Shown one piece after another: positions 17,840 through 27,263 of a stretch of 64,000 nucleotides of DNA (its first letter is position 1; every line of letters starts with the position of its first letter). A model generated the notes under the pieces. The model ran no database searches. It saw nothing but the letters and a program-made list of their open reading frames with translations, and was not told the origin of the DNA. The DNA is from CBDCWA01 sp965223255 (GTDB taxonomy: Bacteria; Pseudomonadota; Alphaproteobacteria; Rhizobiales; Hyphomicrobiaceae). Both the position numbers and the translations under genes were made by a program. The stretch spans positions 434,001 through 498,000 of the forward strand of contig CBDCWA010000004.1 in the NCBI GenBank assembly GCA_965223255.1, in the 5' to 3' direction.

Positions 17840-19858
17840 ATGGCTCAGTCACAACGAGATTTATTCGCAAGGCTCGAAAACGCGATGACCAACAGATCGG
17901 CCCGCGCCAAGAAGGTATCGGATGCTTCGGAACAATATACGGCAGCCGACATCGAGGTTCTGGAAGGTCTGGAACCCGTCCGCCGCCGGCCGGGAATGTA
18001 TATCGGCGGCACCGACGAAAAAGCCCTGCATCACTTATTCGCCGAAGTCATAGACAACGCTATGGACGAGGCGGTGGCCGGCCATGCAACATGGATCGAG
18101 GTTCGATTTAGCGCGGACGGATATGTGACAGTGATCGACAATGGCCGCGGTATACCGGTCGACCCGCATCCAAAATTCAAGAAGAAATCCGCCCTCGAAG
18201 TCATCATGACGACGCTGCATTCGGGCGGCAAATTCGACGGCAAAGCCTATAACACGTCTGGCGGTTTGCATGGCGTCGGCATTTCAGTGGTCAATGCGCT
18301 GTCTGAGTGTATGGAGGTCGAGGTCGCCCGCGGCCAGCAACTCTATCGCATGGTGTTTTCACGCGGCAGCCCTGTGACCAAGCTTGAAAAGCTTGGCTCA
18401 ATCATGAATAGGCGGGGCACCACCATTCGCTTCACGCCCGATCCCAAGATCTTCGGCAAGTCGGTTCAATTCAAGCCGCAACGCCTGTTCCGCATGACAC
18501 GCTCGAAAGCCTATTTGTTCGGCGGTGTCGAAATTCGTTGGATCTGTGATCCCTCGCTGATCAAGGATGACACACCGGCCGACGCCTCCTTCCATTTCCC
18601 GGGCGGCCTCAGGGACTACCTCACCGCTACAATTGAAGGGCGAACGCGGGTCACCAAGGATCTCTTTTCAGGCCGGGTAGAAAAAGATACGGGCCACGGT
18701 TCGGTTGAATGGGCCATCTCCTGGGTCAGCGATGCTGATGCGTTCCTAAACTCCTATTGCAATACCATCCCGACGCCGGACGGCGGCACGCATGAAAATG
18801 GCCTGCGCGCAGCCCTGACCAAAGGCCTCAGAGATTTTGGCGACCGCGTCGGCAACAGGCGTGCAGCTCAAATCACTGCCGACGATGTGATGGCCACAAC
18901 CAACGCCATGCTGTCTGTTTTTATTCGCGAACCTGAGTTTCAAGGCCAAACCAAGGATAAGCTCGCGACGCAAGAAGCGGCCCGGATTGTGGAAAGCACA
19001 ATCCGCGATGCCTTCGACCATTGGCTTGCCGACAGTCCGCAACAAGCGACGATGCTGTTGGATTGGTCCATCGAGCAGGCCGAACTCAGGCTGAAGCGGC
19101 GCCGAGAAAAAGAAATCGGCCGCCAAACGGCAACCCGCCGTCTACGACTGCCTGGAAAACTCGTCGATTGCGCCTCGAATGCAAAGATCGGCACTGAAAT
19201 ATTCATCGTTGAAGGCGATTCGGCAGGCGGCTCGGCCAAACAAGCCCGCAATCCCAAAACCCAGGCCGTGCTGCCGCTGCGCGGCAAGATCCTTAATGTT
19301 GCAAGCGCGACCAGTGCCAAACTCGGCCAGAACCAAATGCTATCCGATTTGATTCAGTCTCTCGGCGCCGGCGTAGGTTCACGTTACAACGATCAAGACT
19401 TGCGCTACGAGCGCGTCATCGTAATGACCGATGCCGATGTTGATGGCGCGCACATTGCTTCACTATTGATTACATTTTTCTATCAGGAGATGCCGGAGCT
19501 GATCGCCAATGGGCATCTCTACCTTGCCGTGCCACCATTGTTCAAACTCACGCAAGGCTCAAAATCCTATTACGCCAGAGACGACGCCGAGCGTCAGTCA
19601 ATCCTCGAGAGCGGTGTCTTCAAGGCCAATCAAAAGGTGGAGACGACCCGCTTCAAAGGGCTCGGTGAAATGAATGCCAGCCACCTTAAAGAGACGACAA
19701 TGGATCCTGCCCGCCGCACGTTATTGCGCGTTGAACTGGATGACGAAAACCGCGCTGAGATCGGCAGCGCTGTCAATGCGCTGATGGGGACCAAGCCGGA
19801 AGCCCGATTTCGTTTCATCCAGGAACACGCGGAATTTGCCAGGGATCTGGATATCTAG
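17840..19858 (+). CDS. parE: DNA topoisomerase IV subunit B ParE
   Basis: ATPase subunit of topoisomerase IV, which decatenates daughter chromosomes. GHKL ATPase marks are EVIDNAMDEAV and DNGRGIPVDPH; the transducer domain follows, and the TOPRIM domain shows EGDSAGGSAKQARN and MTDADVDGAHIASLL. The C-terminal KGLGEMNASHLKETTMDP is diagnostic of type II topoisomerase B subunits, and the compact 672-residue length without an insert fits ParE rather than GyrB. I used the ATG at 17840; a GTG at 17759 would add 27 basic residues and an ATG at 17885 would shorten it, so the exact start is unsure. Confidence 0.93.
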   Translation: MAQSQRDLFARLENAMTNRSARAKKVSDASEQYTAADIEVLEGLEPVRRRPGMYIGGTDEKALHHLFAEVIDNAMDEAVAGHATWIEVRFSADGYVTVIDNGRGIPVDPHPKFKKKSALEVIMTTLHSGGKFDGKAYNTSGGLHGVGISVVNALSECMEVEVARGQQLYRMVFSRGSPVTKLEKLGSIMNRRGTTIRFTPDPKIFGKSVQFKPQRLFRMTRSKAYLFGGVEIRWICDPSLIKDDTPADASFHFPGGLRDYLTATIEGRTRVTKDLFSGRVEKDTGHGSVEWAISWVSDADAFLNSYCNTIPTPDGGTHENGLRAALTKGLRDFGDRVGNRRAAQITADDVMATTNAMLSVFIREPEFQGQTKDKLATQEAARIVESTIRDAFDHWLADSPQQATMLLDWSIEQAELRLKRRREKEIGRQTATRRLRLPGKLVDCASNAKIGTEIFIVEGDSAGGSAKQARNPKTQAVLPLRGKILNVASATSAKLGQNQMLSDLIQSLGAGVGSRYNDQDLRYERVIVMTDADVDGAHIASLLITFFYQEMPELIANGHLYLAVPPLFKLTQGSKSYYARDDAERQSILESGVFKANQKVETTRFKGLGEMNASHLKETTMDPARRTLLRVELDDENRAEIGSAVNALMGTKPEARFRFIQEHAEFARDLDI

Positions 19859-19901
19859 GTGGCCCTTATCATGGGGGCTTCACCTGGCTGCATGGCGATA
19901 G

Positions 19902-20468
19902 TCAGGACACCTGCGCTTCGATTGTCGGATGCGCGATACTGTCCGCAACATATCGGTATAAGGCGCGCAGGTCGGCCCCTTCAGCAGGAATAATATCAAT
20001 GCTCTGCGCCAATTGCGAAATATTGAGCGCGCGCACCTCAGCTTGCGTCTTGCCGTAAAAGAAGGCGAATGTCTTGAGGCTATGGCGAATGATCGAGCCA
20101 TCCGGCATAAAATTATCGAGAAAACGTCCATCCTCGCTGGTTGCGATCAGGATCATTTCGCCGCCCTTGACACTCGACGGTGCGTGCACGTTGCCGACAA
20201 CTTCGTAGGCGACATCTCCGGGGCCGAATTTGCCGTCATCATATTCCCACTCACCGCTGAGCGTAAATGCAACGGCGCGGCAATGATGGAAATGCCTCGG
20301 CGCCCGCCCGCCCGGCAAGAAGCGCACTTGCATGACCACCTGATTATTGGCCGGATCGACCTTTATGATCTTGGTTAGTATATTCTTCGACCCCGGCAAC
20401 GGAATCTCGATAAACGGATTCTCCGAGGCACGAATAATACTAAGATCGAGTTCAGGCACATGCATCAC
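19902..20468 (-). CDS. Cupin-domain protein
   Basis: Unassigned 188-residue protein with a single beta-barrel cupin. The first metal-binding motif is seen in PGGRAPRHFHHCRAVAFTLSGEWEY (two His plus a third His; the expected Glu is in SGEWEY) and the second half in GGEMILIATSEDG. The ChrR-like and 2,4-dihydroxyacetophenone-dioxygenase-like cupins resemble it, but no reaction can be assigned. It converges on parE and is divergent from the dienelactone hydrolase gene. Confidence 0.7.
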   Translation of the reverse strand: MMHVPELDLSIIRASENPFIEIPLPGSKNILTKIIKVDPANNQVVMQVRFLPGGRAPRHFHHCRAVAFTLSGEWEYDDGKFGPGDVAYEVVGNVHAPSSVKGGEMILIATSEDGRFLDNFMPDGSIIRHSLKTFAFFYGKTQAEVRALNISQLAQSIDIIPAEGADLRALYRYVADSIAHPTIEAQVS

Positions 20469-20742
20469 ATTAGTAGCTCAAGCGATCCGGTTGAAATCAC
20501 TGAGACATCCATAATTTGGCTTTGCGACTTCTGCAATCACTTAGCAGTCTAAAACCACTTGCGCCAACTCGCCGCATGGTCAAACTTAATACCGCACCGA
20601 GGCCTCTAGACTAGCGCGATTCAATTGACCAACCTACTCAAAGGCGTAGAGAACAGCGACAATCCCCGACTATCAACATTAACCAACGACAGATTCGACT
20701 GCGCCGGCAGGCGATATTCAAAACACAAGTTAGGAGGACAAG

Positions 20743-21624
20743 ATGACTGAATTACCCAAAATTACCCAGCAAATGATCAATTTATACGATCAGTTCACCC
20801 ATGAAACGAATGATCGCCAGCTCTTCATGGCAAGGTTAACCGAGCTCGTCGGCTCGCGCGAACTGGCAGAAACAATCGCCGAACGCATTGCCGCCAATCC
20901 AACAGCCAGCGCCCAAGTTGCAGCTGACGATCCCCGCCTGAAGACCGAGACCGTTTCGTTTCCAGCCGGCTCATCGGAGCTTGCCGGCTATCTCGCCTGG
21001 CCGGCAGCAGCCTCTAGCCCGCTCCCTGCCGTCATGGTGATCCATGAAAACCGCGGCTTGGTGCCGCACATACAGGATGTCGTCAGGCGCATGGCGCTTG
21101 AGGGCTTTCTGGCCTTCGGTCCTGACTTCCTGCATGCCTCGGGTGGCACGCCGGATGACGAAGACAAAGGGCGTGACATGATCGGCGCGCTCGAGCAGGC
21201 AGAAGTCATCAGTCAGGCAGTCGCGGGTGTGAATTGGCTTAAGAGCCACCAATCATCGAACGGCAATGTTGGCGTCGTCGGTTATTGTTGGGGTGGCGGA
21301 ATTGCCAATCAAACAGCGGTGGCGGCCGGTGCGGATTTAAAGGCTGCGGCTCCGTTTTACGGACGTCAGCCGGCAGCAACCGACGTTGGCAAGATCAAGG
21401 CAAAACTCCAATTGCACTACGCCGGTCTGGATGAACGCATCAACGCTGGGATTGATGATTATAAAATGGCGCTCAACGCTAACGGAACCAGCTTTGAATT
21501 GTTCATGTATGATGGCGCCCAACATGCCTTCAATAACGATGCCTCAGCCGAACGGTATCACCCAGAAGCAGCAAAGCTCTCCTGGGAACGAACCATTGAA
21601 TTTTTCAAGGCTGAACTAAGCTGA
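20743..21624 (+). CDS. Dienelactone hydrolase family protein
   Basis: Alpha/beta hydrolase of the carboxymethylenebutenolidase family, 293 residues. The triad is Cys182 (GYCWGGG), Asp230 (YAGLDERI) and His261 (GAQHAFNN), with the helper Glu102 in HENRGL. The first 65 residues form a helical extension absent from the classical 236-residue ClcD enzyme but common in YghX-type relatives. A good ribosome site, TAGGAGG, lies before the ATG. It is followed by a hairpin terminator at 21658, so it is likely monocistronic. Substrate is unknown. Confidence 0.9.
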   Translation: MTELPKITQQMINLYDQFTHETNDRQLFMARLTELVGSRELAETIAERIAANPTASAQVAADDPRLKTETVSFPAGSSELAGYLAWPAAASSPLPAVMVIHENRGLVPHIQDVVRRMALEGFLAFGPDFLHASGGTPDDEDKGRDMIGALEQAEVISQAVAGVNWLKSHQSSNGNVGVVGYCWGGGIANQTAVAAGADLKAAAPFYGRQPAATDVGKIKAKLQLHYAGLDERINAGIDDYKMALNANGTSFELFMYDGAQHAFNNDASAERYHPEAAKLSWERTIEFFKAELS

Positions 21625-21657
21625 GGACACACAGCTGAACAATTCGGTCTGAGGCGA

Positions 21658-21688
21658 ATGCCCACGCGATGAAGACATGCGTGGGCAT
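21658..21688 (+). terminator. Intrinsic terminator after the dienelactone hydrolase gene
   Basis: ATGCCCACGC (21658-21667) pairs perfectly with GCGTGGGCAT (21679-21688) across an 11-base loop and is followed by the T-rich TTGCATTTT. It lies 33 bases past the stop codon. Confidence 0.75.
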
Positions 21689-21723
21689 TTGCATTTTGAG
21701 GACCGATCGCACCGATACGACAC

Positions 21724-22206
21724 GTGGCCGATCACGGCAGGGCAGCAAGCCTTACCGGTCCGCGTCGAAAAAACCGGCGCAATATCCCATCTGACGGAAC
21801 CGCATTGCTCTTAAAGAGATCGCATGCGGCTGTTCAAATCATTAAACAGCAGTGCAACTTTTGCCGATCAGCTGATCGCCTTGGCGATCACAGAACCGCA
21901 TTGGTTTACTCCGATGGTCGGATTAACCCCGAATCTGACGATGCCGGCTTCTGTTCGCGATGCGCCGGTGCAATCACGCACGAGCAGGTCGATCCAGGCA
22001 ACCCTCTCCAATTCCTAAAACTGGCCCCAGAAAGCGAGCGGCGAAACCGCACAGATTTCGGCGACGCACCCGAAGTGACTCGACTTGGTCAGCTTTTTGA
22101 AATAGGGGAATTGTATAAACATAAAGCGCATTTCAAAATGCCTTCATTATCGCGATGCCGGAAAACAGTAGTGAGTGAAAAAAATAAGTTTCTAAGCTTC
22201 GCTTAA
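21724..22206 (+). CDS. Doubtful small ORF with two CxxC pairs
   Basis: An open frame of 160 codons with a GTG start fills much of the 660-base gap upstream of katA. Its product has CNFC and, 31 residues later, CSRC, spacing that could make a zinc ribbon. There is no Shine-Dalgarno sequence, no family I recognise, and the 3' part is AT-rich and low in conserved-looking residues. It may be spurious or a decayed gene. The rest of the gap (22207-22250) is AT-rich and probably holds the katA promoter. Confidence 0.2.
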   Translation: MADHGRAASLTGPRRKNRRNIPSDGTALLLKRSHAAVQIIKQQCNFCRSADRLGDHRTALVYSDGRINPESDDAGFCSRCAGAITHEQVDPGNPLQFLKLAPESERRNRTDFGDAPEVTRLGQLFEIGELYKHKAHFKMPSLSRCRKTVVSEKNKFLSFA

Positions 22207-22251
22207 ACAAACAAAAGCAAATAAAACAGTCTTGCTTTTTTTTGGGCGGAT

Positions 22252-22263
22252 AGAAACGTTTCT
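22252..22263. promoter_or_regulatory. Perfect palindrome upstream of katA, candidate operator
   Basis: AGAAACGTTTCT is a perfect 12-base dyad with a central CG, ending 20 bases before the katA ATG and just ahead of its GGAGGGG ribosome site. The GAAACGTTTC core resembles operators of LacI-family regulators. No LacI-family gene is present in the window. Regulatory role is inferred from position and symmetry. Confidence 0.45.
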
Positions 22264-22283
22264 TACGTTTGGAGGGGATCGCA

Positions 22284-23687
22284 ATGATTAAACTCTCGAA
22301 ATCGGGCTCATTCGCGGAACGGATTGCCCCAACTCAGACCGACGACCAATTGGCCGGCACCGCGCCAGCCCAGCGCCCAGCCTTCCATCGCCCGACCGCT
22401 CTAGGTGAAGGTCACGAACGCCAGTATCAGCTGTTGCAAAAACTGGCGCGCTTTAACCGTGAGCGTATTCCTGAGCGCGTGGTACACGCCAAAGGCTGGG
22501 GTGCTTATGGTCAATTAAAAATAACCAACGATATATCCAAATATTCGCGCGCAAAATGTCTTCAATTAGAAAATATAACCAAAGTATTTGTGCGCTTTTC
22601 GACAGTTGCGGGCGAATTGGGGGCCGCCGACTTAGAACGCGACGTGCGCGGATTTGCCGCCAAGTTTTATACCGAAGATGGTAATTGGGATCTCGTCGGC
22701 AATAACACGCCGGTTTTTTTTATCAGGGAACCGATAAAATTCCCTGATTTAATCCGTGCACAAAAACGCCACTCCAAAACGCATTTGCGCTGTCCGGAAT
22801 CGATGTGGAATTTCTGGTCCTCATCACCGGAAAGTCTACACCAGGTCACCATCTTGATGTCAGATCGCGGCCTACCCGTCGCCCCGATGTACATGAACGG
22901 TTATGGCGCCCACACATTCTCGTTGATCAACCGCGCCAATGAGCGCCACTGGGTCAAATTCCATTTCAAATCACTCCAGGGCACGCACCATTATACGACG
23001 GCGGAAGCTGCAACGGTGATTGGTGAGACCCGCGATTCGAGCCAGGAAGATCTTTATACCTCTATCGAGCAGGGCCTTTTTCCGCGCTGGCAGATGTACA
23101 TTCAGGTGATGCGGGAATTGGACGCCGAACGCTCTCCCTTTAATCCCTTTGACCTCACCAAGGTCTGGCCGCAGAGCGATTATCCCCTGATCGAGGTCGG
23201 CACTCTCGAACTCAACCGCAATCCAAACGATTATATCAACGAAGTCGAGAAATCGGCCTTCTGCCCTGCCAATATCGTACCGGGCATCGCCTTTTCGCCG
23301 GACAAGATGCTACAGGCCCGCCTCGTGTCCTATGCTGATGCCCAACACCATCGTCTGGGCACCGATCCCATGGCATACGAGGTCAACCGGCCGCAAGCGC
23401 TTGCCGCGCCAACCCACGACGATACACCGCCACTCAGGATTTCTTCCAACCCCGAAGATTATTTCAACGGCCCCGCCAACGATGATTTCTGGCAACCCCG
23501 AGCGCTGTTCAATCGCATGAGTGATGAAGCCAAAGACCGGCTATTTGAGAATATCGCGCAAACAATGGTGAGTGTATCGGACTTGGTCGTTCAACGTCAG
23601 CTTGCCCTCTTCGACGCTGTGCATTCCGACTATGGCTACGGCGTACGGAATGCATATAAGCAGATGAAGGTGGCAACGGGCAGATAG
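22284..23687 (+). CDS. katA: Monofunctional haem catalase
   Basis: Dismutates hydrogen peroxide to water and oxygen. The 467-residue protein is a small-subunit catalase: distal His68 in VVHAKG, Asn141 in VGNNTPVFFIR, and haem-ligand Tyr350 in RLVSYADAQ. The RFSTVAGE and SPESLHQVTILMSDRG motifs are present. It is somewhat divergent: Trp72 follows the distal-His motif and PMYMNGYG replaces the common RHMNGYG. The ATG at 22284, 7 bases after GGAGGGG, was preferred to a TTG at 22269. It lies next to katG and oxyR, forming an oxidative-stress locus. Confidence 0.94.
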   Translation: MIKLSKSGSFAERIAPTQTDDQLAGTAPAQRPAFHRPTALGEGHERQYQLLQKLARFNRERIPERVVHAKGWGAYGQLKITNDISKYSRAKCLQLENITKVFVRFSTVAGELGAADLERDVRGFAAKFYTEDGNWDLVGNNTPVFFIREPIKFPDLIRAQKRHSKTHLRCPESMWNFWSSSPESLHQVTILMSDRGLPVAPMYMNGYGAHTFSLINRANERHWVKFHFKSLQGTHHYTTAEAATVIGETRDSSQEDLYTSIEQGLFPRWQMYIQVMRELDAERSPFNPFDLTKVWPQSDYPLIEVGTLELNRNPNDYINEVEKSAFCPANIVPGIAFSPDKMLQARLVSYADAQHHRLGTDPMAYEVNRPQALAAPTHDDTPPLRISSNPEDYFNGPANDDFWQPRALFNRMSDEAKDRLFENIAQTMVSVSDLVVQRQLALFDAVHSDYGYGVRNAYKQMKVATGR

Positions 23688-23829
23688 CCAACCCCCACAA
23701 CAGCTATGTCGGGAACGGCGCGAGCGCACATGCGTCCACCTTGGCTTAAAAGTGTTGTTTCGAGCCCATGCAAACCGAGGTAACACCAAATCCGGCATCA
23801 CGGCCTCGTCGCAGCCAAGCGCCAACAAT

Positions 23830-23864
23830 ATAAAGCCGCCCTATGTTAGAAAGGGCGGCTTTAT
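23830..23864. terminator. Bidirectional terminator between katA and katG
   Basis: ATAAAGCCGCCCT (23830-23842) pairs perfectly with AGGGCGGCTTTAT (23852-23864) around a 9-base loop. A/T-rich arm ends on both sides and its place between convergent genes suit termination in both directions. Confidence 0.8.
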
Positions 23865-23906
23865 GCGAGTTCGAAAAAGCAGATTTACCGAGACCCTGAA
23901 TTCACA

Positions 23907-26141
23907 TCAGGCAAGGTCAAACCGATCTGCATTCATGACCTTGTTCCAGGCAGCAACGAAGTCGTTGACGAACCGCTCCTTAGCGTCCGACTGCGCATAA
24001 TTTTCAGCAAGCGCGCGAAGCTGCGAATTCGACCCGAAAACCAAGTCAACGCGGGTACCGGTCCACTTGACGTTGCCCGAAGCTCGGTCACGGCCTTCGA
24101 ACGTGCCATCTGCACCAGAAGCCGGCTTCCACTCCGTACCCATATCAAGCACATTGACAAAAAAGTCGTTGGTGAGCTTGCCAGGACGATCCGTGAGAAC
24201 CCCATGGTTCGAGCCGTCCCAGTTGCCACCAAGCACCCGCATACCGCCGACGAGCACCGTCATTTCCGGCGCCGTCAGAGTGAGCAGCTGCGCCTTGTCG
24301 ACCAGCATCGCTTCTGCCGAAACGGAATAAGCGGCCTTGGCGTAGTTTCGGAAACCATCGGCTTCGGGCTCTAGCGGCTCGAACGACTCTACGTCGGTCT
24401 GCTCATCAGACGCATCCATCCGGCCCGGCGTAAACGGCACCTCGACAGGGGTTCCGGCATCCTTTGCCGCCTTCTCGATCGCCGCACATCCGCCCAGACA
24501 AATCAGGTCAGCGAGCGATACCTTCTTGCCGCCGCCAGCACCATCATTGAAGGCTTTTTGAATACCTTCCAAGGCGCTGAGGACTTTCGACAACTGCGAG
24601 GGATTGTTGACCTCCCAGTCCTTTTGCGGCGCCAGCCGAACACGCGCACCATTGGCGCCACCGCGCCGGTCTGACCCGCGGAACGTCGAAGCGGACGCCC
24701 ACGCAGTCTGGACGAGTTCGCCGATCGACAACCCTGCACCGAGAATCTTGGACTTCAGATCCGCGATATCATTGGTATCAACCAGAGCATGATCGACAGC
24801 AGGGATCGGGTCCTGCCAGATTAGATCTTCCGCCGGAACCTCAGATCCGAGATAGCACGACTTGGGTCCCATATCGCGGTGCGTGAGTTTAAACCAAGCC
24901 CGCGCAAAGGCGTCTGCGAATTCGTCCGGGTTTTGGTGGAATTGCCGCGAGATCTTCTCGTAGGCGGGATCCATCCGCATCGCGATATCGGCGGTCGACA
25001 TGAACAATGGAACCTTCTTCGAAGGATCTTCCGGATCGGGCGCCATGTCCGCATCCTCGATGTTCTTCGGCGTCCACACCCAAGCACCGGCCGGGCTTTT
25101 TGTCACTTCCCAGTCGTATTTGAACAAAACGTCGAAATAGCCCATATCCCACTTGGTCGGGTTGGCGGTCCAGGCACCTTCAAGGCCCGAGGTGATCGCG
25201 TCGCGTCCCTTACCGCTGCCGTATGTCGAAAGCCAGCCGAAACCCATCGCTTCGATCGGGGCGCCTTCGGGCTCCGGTCCAACGTGGGATTCTGGGCCAG
25301 CACCATGCATTTTGCCAAAGGTGTGGCCACCGGCGGTCAGTGCGACGGTTTCATAGTCGTTCATCGCCATCCGTTTGAAGGTCTCGCGAATATCACGACC
25401 TGACTTAATTGGATCAGGTACGCCGTCCGGGCCTTGCGGGTTGACGTAGATGAGCCCCATCTGAACAGCGGCCAGTGGGTTTTCCAACTGACCTGCGGCG
25501 GCATCTTCGCTACCATCCAGATCGCGCCGACCACCATAGCGGCTGTTGGGATTCTCACTAACGGCCAGCCACTCGGTCTCGCTGCCCCAATAGATGTCTT
25601 CCTCTGGCTCCCACACATCTGCGCGACCGCCACCGAAGCCAAAGGTCTTGCCACCCATTGACTCGATTGCAACGTTCCCAGCGAGGATCAAGAGGTCGGC
25701 CCAGGAGATCTTGTTGCCGTACTTCTGCTTGATCGGCCACAGCAAGCGGCGTGCTTTATCGAGGTTGCCGTTATCTGGCCAGCTGTTAAGCGGCGCAAAA
25801 CGCTGCGTGCCAGTATTGGCGCCACCACGACCATCCGCAGTACGGTAGGTGCCGGCGGCATGCCATGCCATACGGATAAAGAGACCGCCGTAGTGACCGA
25901 AATCGGCCGGCCACCAGTCTTGGCTATCGGTCATCAGCGCCGTGAGGTCTTTTTTGAGCGCGGCCAGGTCCAGCTTCTTGAACTCTTCTGCATAGCTGAA
26001 CCCCCCACCCATCGGATCACCGGCAGGCGGGTTCTGATGAAGGATCTTGAGATTAAGTTGGTTTGGCCACCAGTTGCGGTTCGACTGCATTCCGAACCGT
26101 GCTGCCCCATGCATTACTGGGCATTTGCTATCGTCAGCCAT
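23907..26141 (-). CDS. katG: Catalase-peroxidase KatG
   Basis: Bifunctional haem catalase-peroxidase of 744 residues with the duplicated peroxidase fold. The active site is intact: RMAWHAAGTYR supplies distal Arg, Trp and His, and the Trp-Tyr-Met adduct partners are seen in LIYVNPQGP (Tyr) and KRMAMND (Met). The proximal His is in LTAGGHTFGK. The start ATG follows GGAGGC. It is divergent from oxyR across 135 bases, the classic arrangement for OxyR control, and converges on katA. Confidence 0.98.
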   Translation of the reverse strand: MADDSKCPVMHGAARFGMQSNRNWWPNQLNLKILHQNPPAGDPMGGGFSYAEEFKKLDLAALKKDLTALMTDSQDWWPADFGHYGGLFIRMAWHAAGTYRTADGRGGANTGTQRFAPLNSWPDNGNLDKARRLLWPIKQKYGNKISWADLLILAGNVAIESMGGKTFGFGGGRADVWEPEEDIYWGSETEWLAVSENPNSRYGGRRDLDGSEDAAAGQLENPLAAVQMGLIYVNPQGPDGVPDPIKSGRDIRETFKRMAMNDYETVALTAGGHTFGKMHGAGPESHVGPEPEGAPIEAMGFGWLSTYGSGKGRDAITSGLEGAWTANPTKWDMGYFDVLFKYDWEVTKSPAGAWVWTPKNIEDADMAPDPEDPSKKVPLFMSTADIAMRMDPAYEKISRQFHQNPDEFADAFARAWFKLTHRDMGPKSCYLGSEVPAEDLIWQDPIPAVDHALVDTNDIADLKSKILGAGLSIGELVQTAWASASTFRGSDRRGGANGARVRLAPQKDWEVNNPSQLSKVLSALEGIQKAFNDGAGGGKKVSLADLICLGGCAAIEKAAKDAGTPVEVPFTPGRMDASDEQTDVESFEPLEPEADGFRNYAKAAYSVSAEAMLVDKAQLLTLTAPEMTVLVGGMRVLGGNWDGSNHGVLTDRPGKLTNDFFVNVLDMGTEWKPASGADGTFEGRDRASGNVKWTGTRVDLVFGSNSQLRALAENYAQSDAKERFVNDFVAAWNKVMNADRFDLA

Positions 26142-26190
26142 GTTGCCTCCTAAATTGTACGCGTTGCCATTCCGGAATACGAGAGCTTCT

Positions 26191-26211
26191 GATTAGACCT
26201 ACTTTCCTATC
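26191..26211. promoter_or_regulatory. Imperfect dyad in the katG-oxyR intergenic region
   Basis: GATTAG and CTATC face each other across about ten bases, an imperfect dyad reminiscent of the ATAG/CTAT half-sites bound by OxyR. It lies 50 bases upstream of katG and 66 upstream of oxyR. The spacing does not match the E. coli consensus, so this is only a candidate site. Confidence 0.3.
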
Positions 26212-26240
26212 AGCGCAAATCGTATTAATTTTGCCGTAAA

Positions 26241-26255
26241 ATAAGAAATTCTTAT
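26241..26255. promoter_or_regulatory. 15-base palindrome just upstream of oxyR
   Basis: ATAAGAA and TTCTTAT are perfect inverted arms around one base, ending 21 bases before the oxyR start codon. This may overlap the oxyR promoter or be an autoregulatory site. Part of the symmetry may simply reflect AT-richness. Confidence 0.35.
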
Positions 26256-26276
26256 GGAACCATTGAGACCGATGTT

Positions 26277-27212
26277 TTGATTTCACTCAAGCAACTCCAC
26301 TATTTCGCAGAAGTCGCGCGGCTGGGTCAAATCGGCAAGGCCGCCAATTCCTGCAATGTCACGCAACCAGCGTTGTCGATGCAGATACGCGAACTTGAAG
26401 CCGCCCTTGGCCTGCAATTATTCGAGCGCCGCCAGCAGGGCATCCTTCTGACGCAGACCGGTCAAGAAATTCTCGAACGCGCACAGAAGATTCTTACCGC
26501 AGTTCGCGATCTTGACGACTTCGCCCGACATCATGCTGCAGTTTTGACCGGACGGCTGGGCCTCGGTGTCATTCCGTCGATTGCGCCGTACATTCTGCCG
26601 CCTCTGCTCCCCCTAATCAGAAAGCACTACCCCGATCTAGACCTACGCATTCGCGAGACAATAACCGAGACTCTGCTCGAAGAACTGGTTGGCGGACAAC
26701 TTGATGTGCTGTTGCTTGCGCTGCCCATCGATCATCCTGGCATTCAAACGCAGGCATTGTTTGAAGACCGCTTTCTGCTCGCTGCACCCAAAGGATGGGG
26801 CAAACATCTGACAGCGGCGAAAACACCAGACCACAAGCGCAAGGCCCGCAAGGACATTCGCCTAAACCCCAAATTGCTTGCCGATAGCCGGCTCCTGCTG
26901 TTGGAAGAAGGCCACTGCCTGCGAGACCAGGCGCTGTCTTTTTGTCAACTTCGACAGATTGACCGGCTTGATACTTTTGGCGCCTCGAGCCTGTCGACAA
27001 TTGTGCAAATGGTCGCCAACGGAATTGGTCTCACGCTACTGCCGGAAATCAGCCTTGCTGCGGAGGCAAGGCGCAATGACATTCAAATCATACCCTTCGA
27101 GGCACCAGAGCCAAGCCGTACGCTAGGCCTCGCATGGCGCCCGAGCTCGCCGCGCACCAGCGACTTCGAAGAATTGGGACGATTGATACAACGGATTGCG
27201 CCGCAGAAATGA
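26277..27212 (+). CDS. oxyR: Hydrogen-peroxide sensor OxyR (LysR family)
   Basis: LysR-type activator of peroxide-defence genes. N-terminal winged helix-turn-helix (about 2-60, LKQLHYFAEVARLGQIGKAA) and a LysR substrate-binding domain. The redox pair is exact: Cys214 and Cys223 in EEGHCLRDQALSFC, matching Cys199/Cys208 of E. coli OxyR. Only a TTG start at 26277 gives the conserved N-terminus; no in-frame ATG exists nearby, and this may keep the protein scarce. It is divergent from katG, which it most likely controls. Confidence 0.95.
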   Translation: MISLKQLHYFAEVARLGQIGKAANSCNVTQPALSMQIRELEAALGLQLFERRQQGILLTQTGQEILERAQKILTAVRDLDDFARHHAAVLTGRLGLGVIPSIAPYILPPLLPLIRKHYPDLDLRIRETITETLLEELVGGQLDVLLLALPIDHPGIQTQALFEDRFLLAAPKGWGKHLTAAKTPDHKRKARKDIRLNPKLLADSRLLLLEEGHCLRDQALSFCQLRQIDRLDTFGASSLSTIVQMVANGIGLTLLPEISLAAEARRNDIQIIPFEAPEPSRTLGLAWRPSSPRTSDFEELGRLIQRIAPQK

Positions 27213-27263
27213 GATCATTGCCTCACGCCCGCGAAACTGCCCCCTGTCGGGAAATGCATTTGT

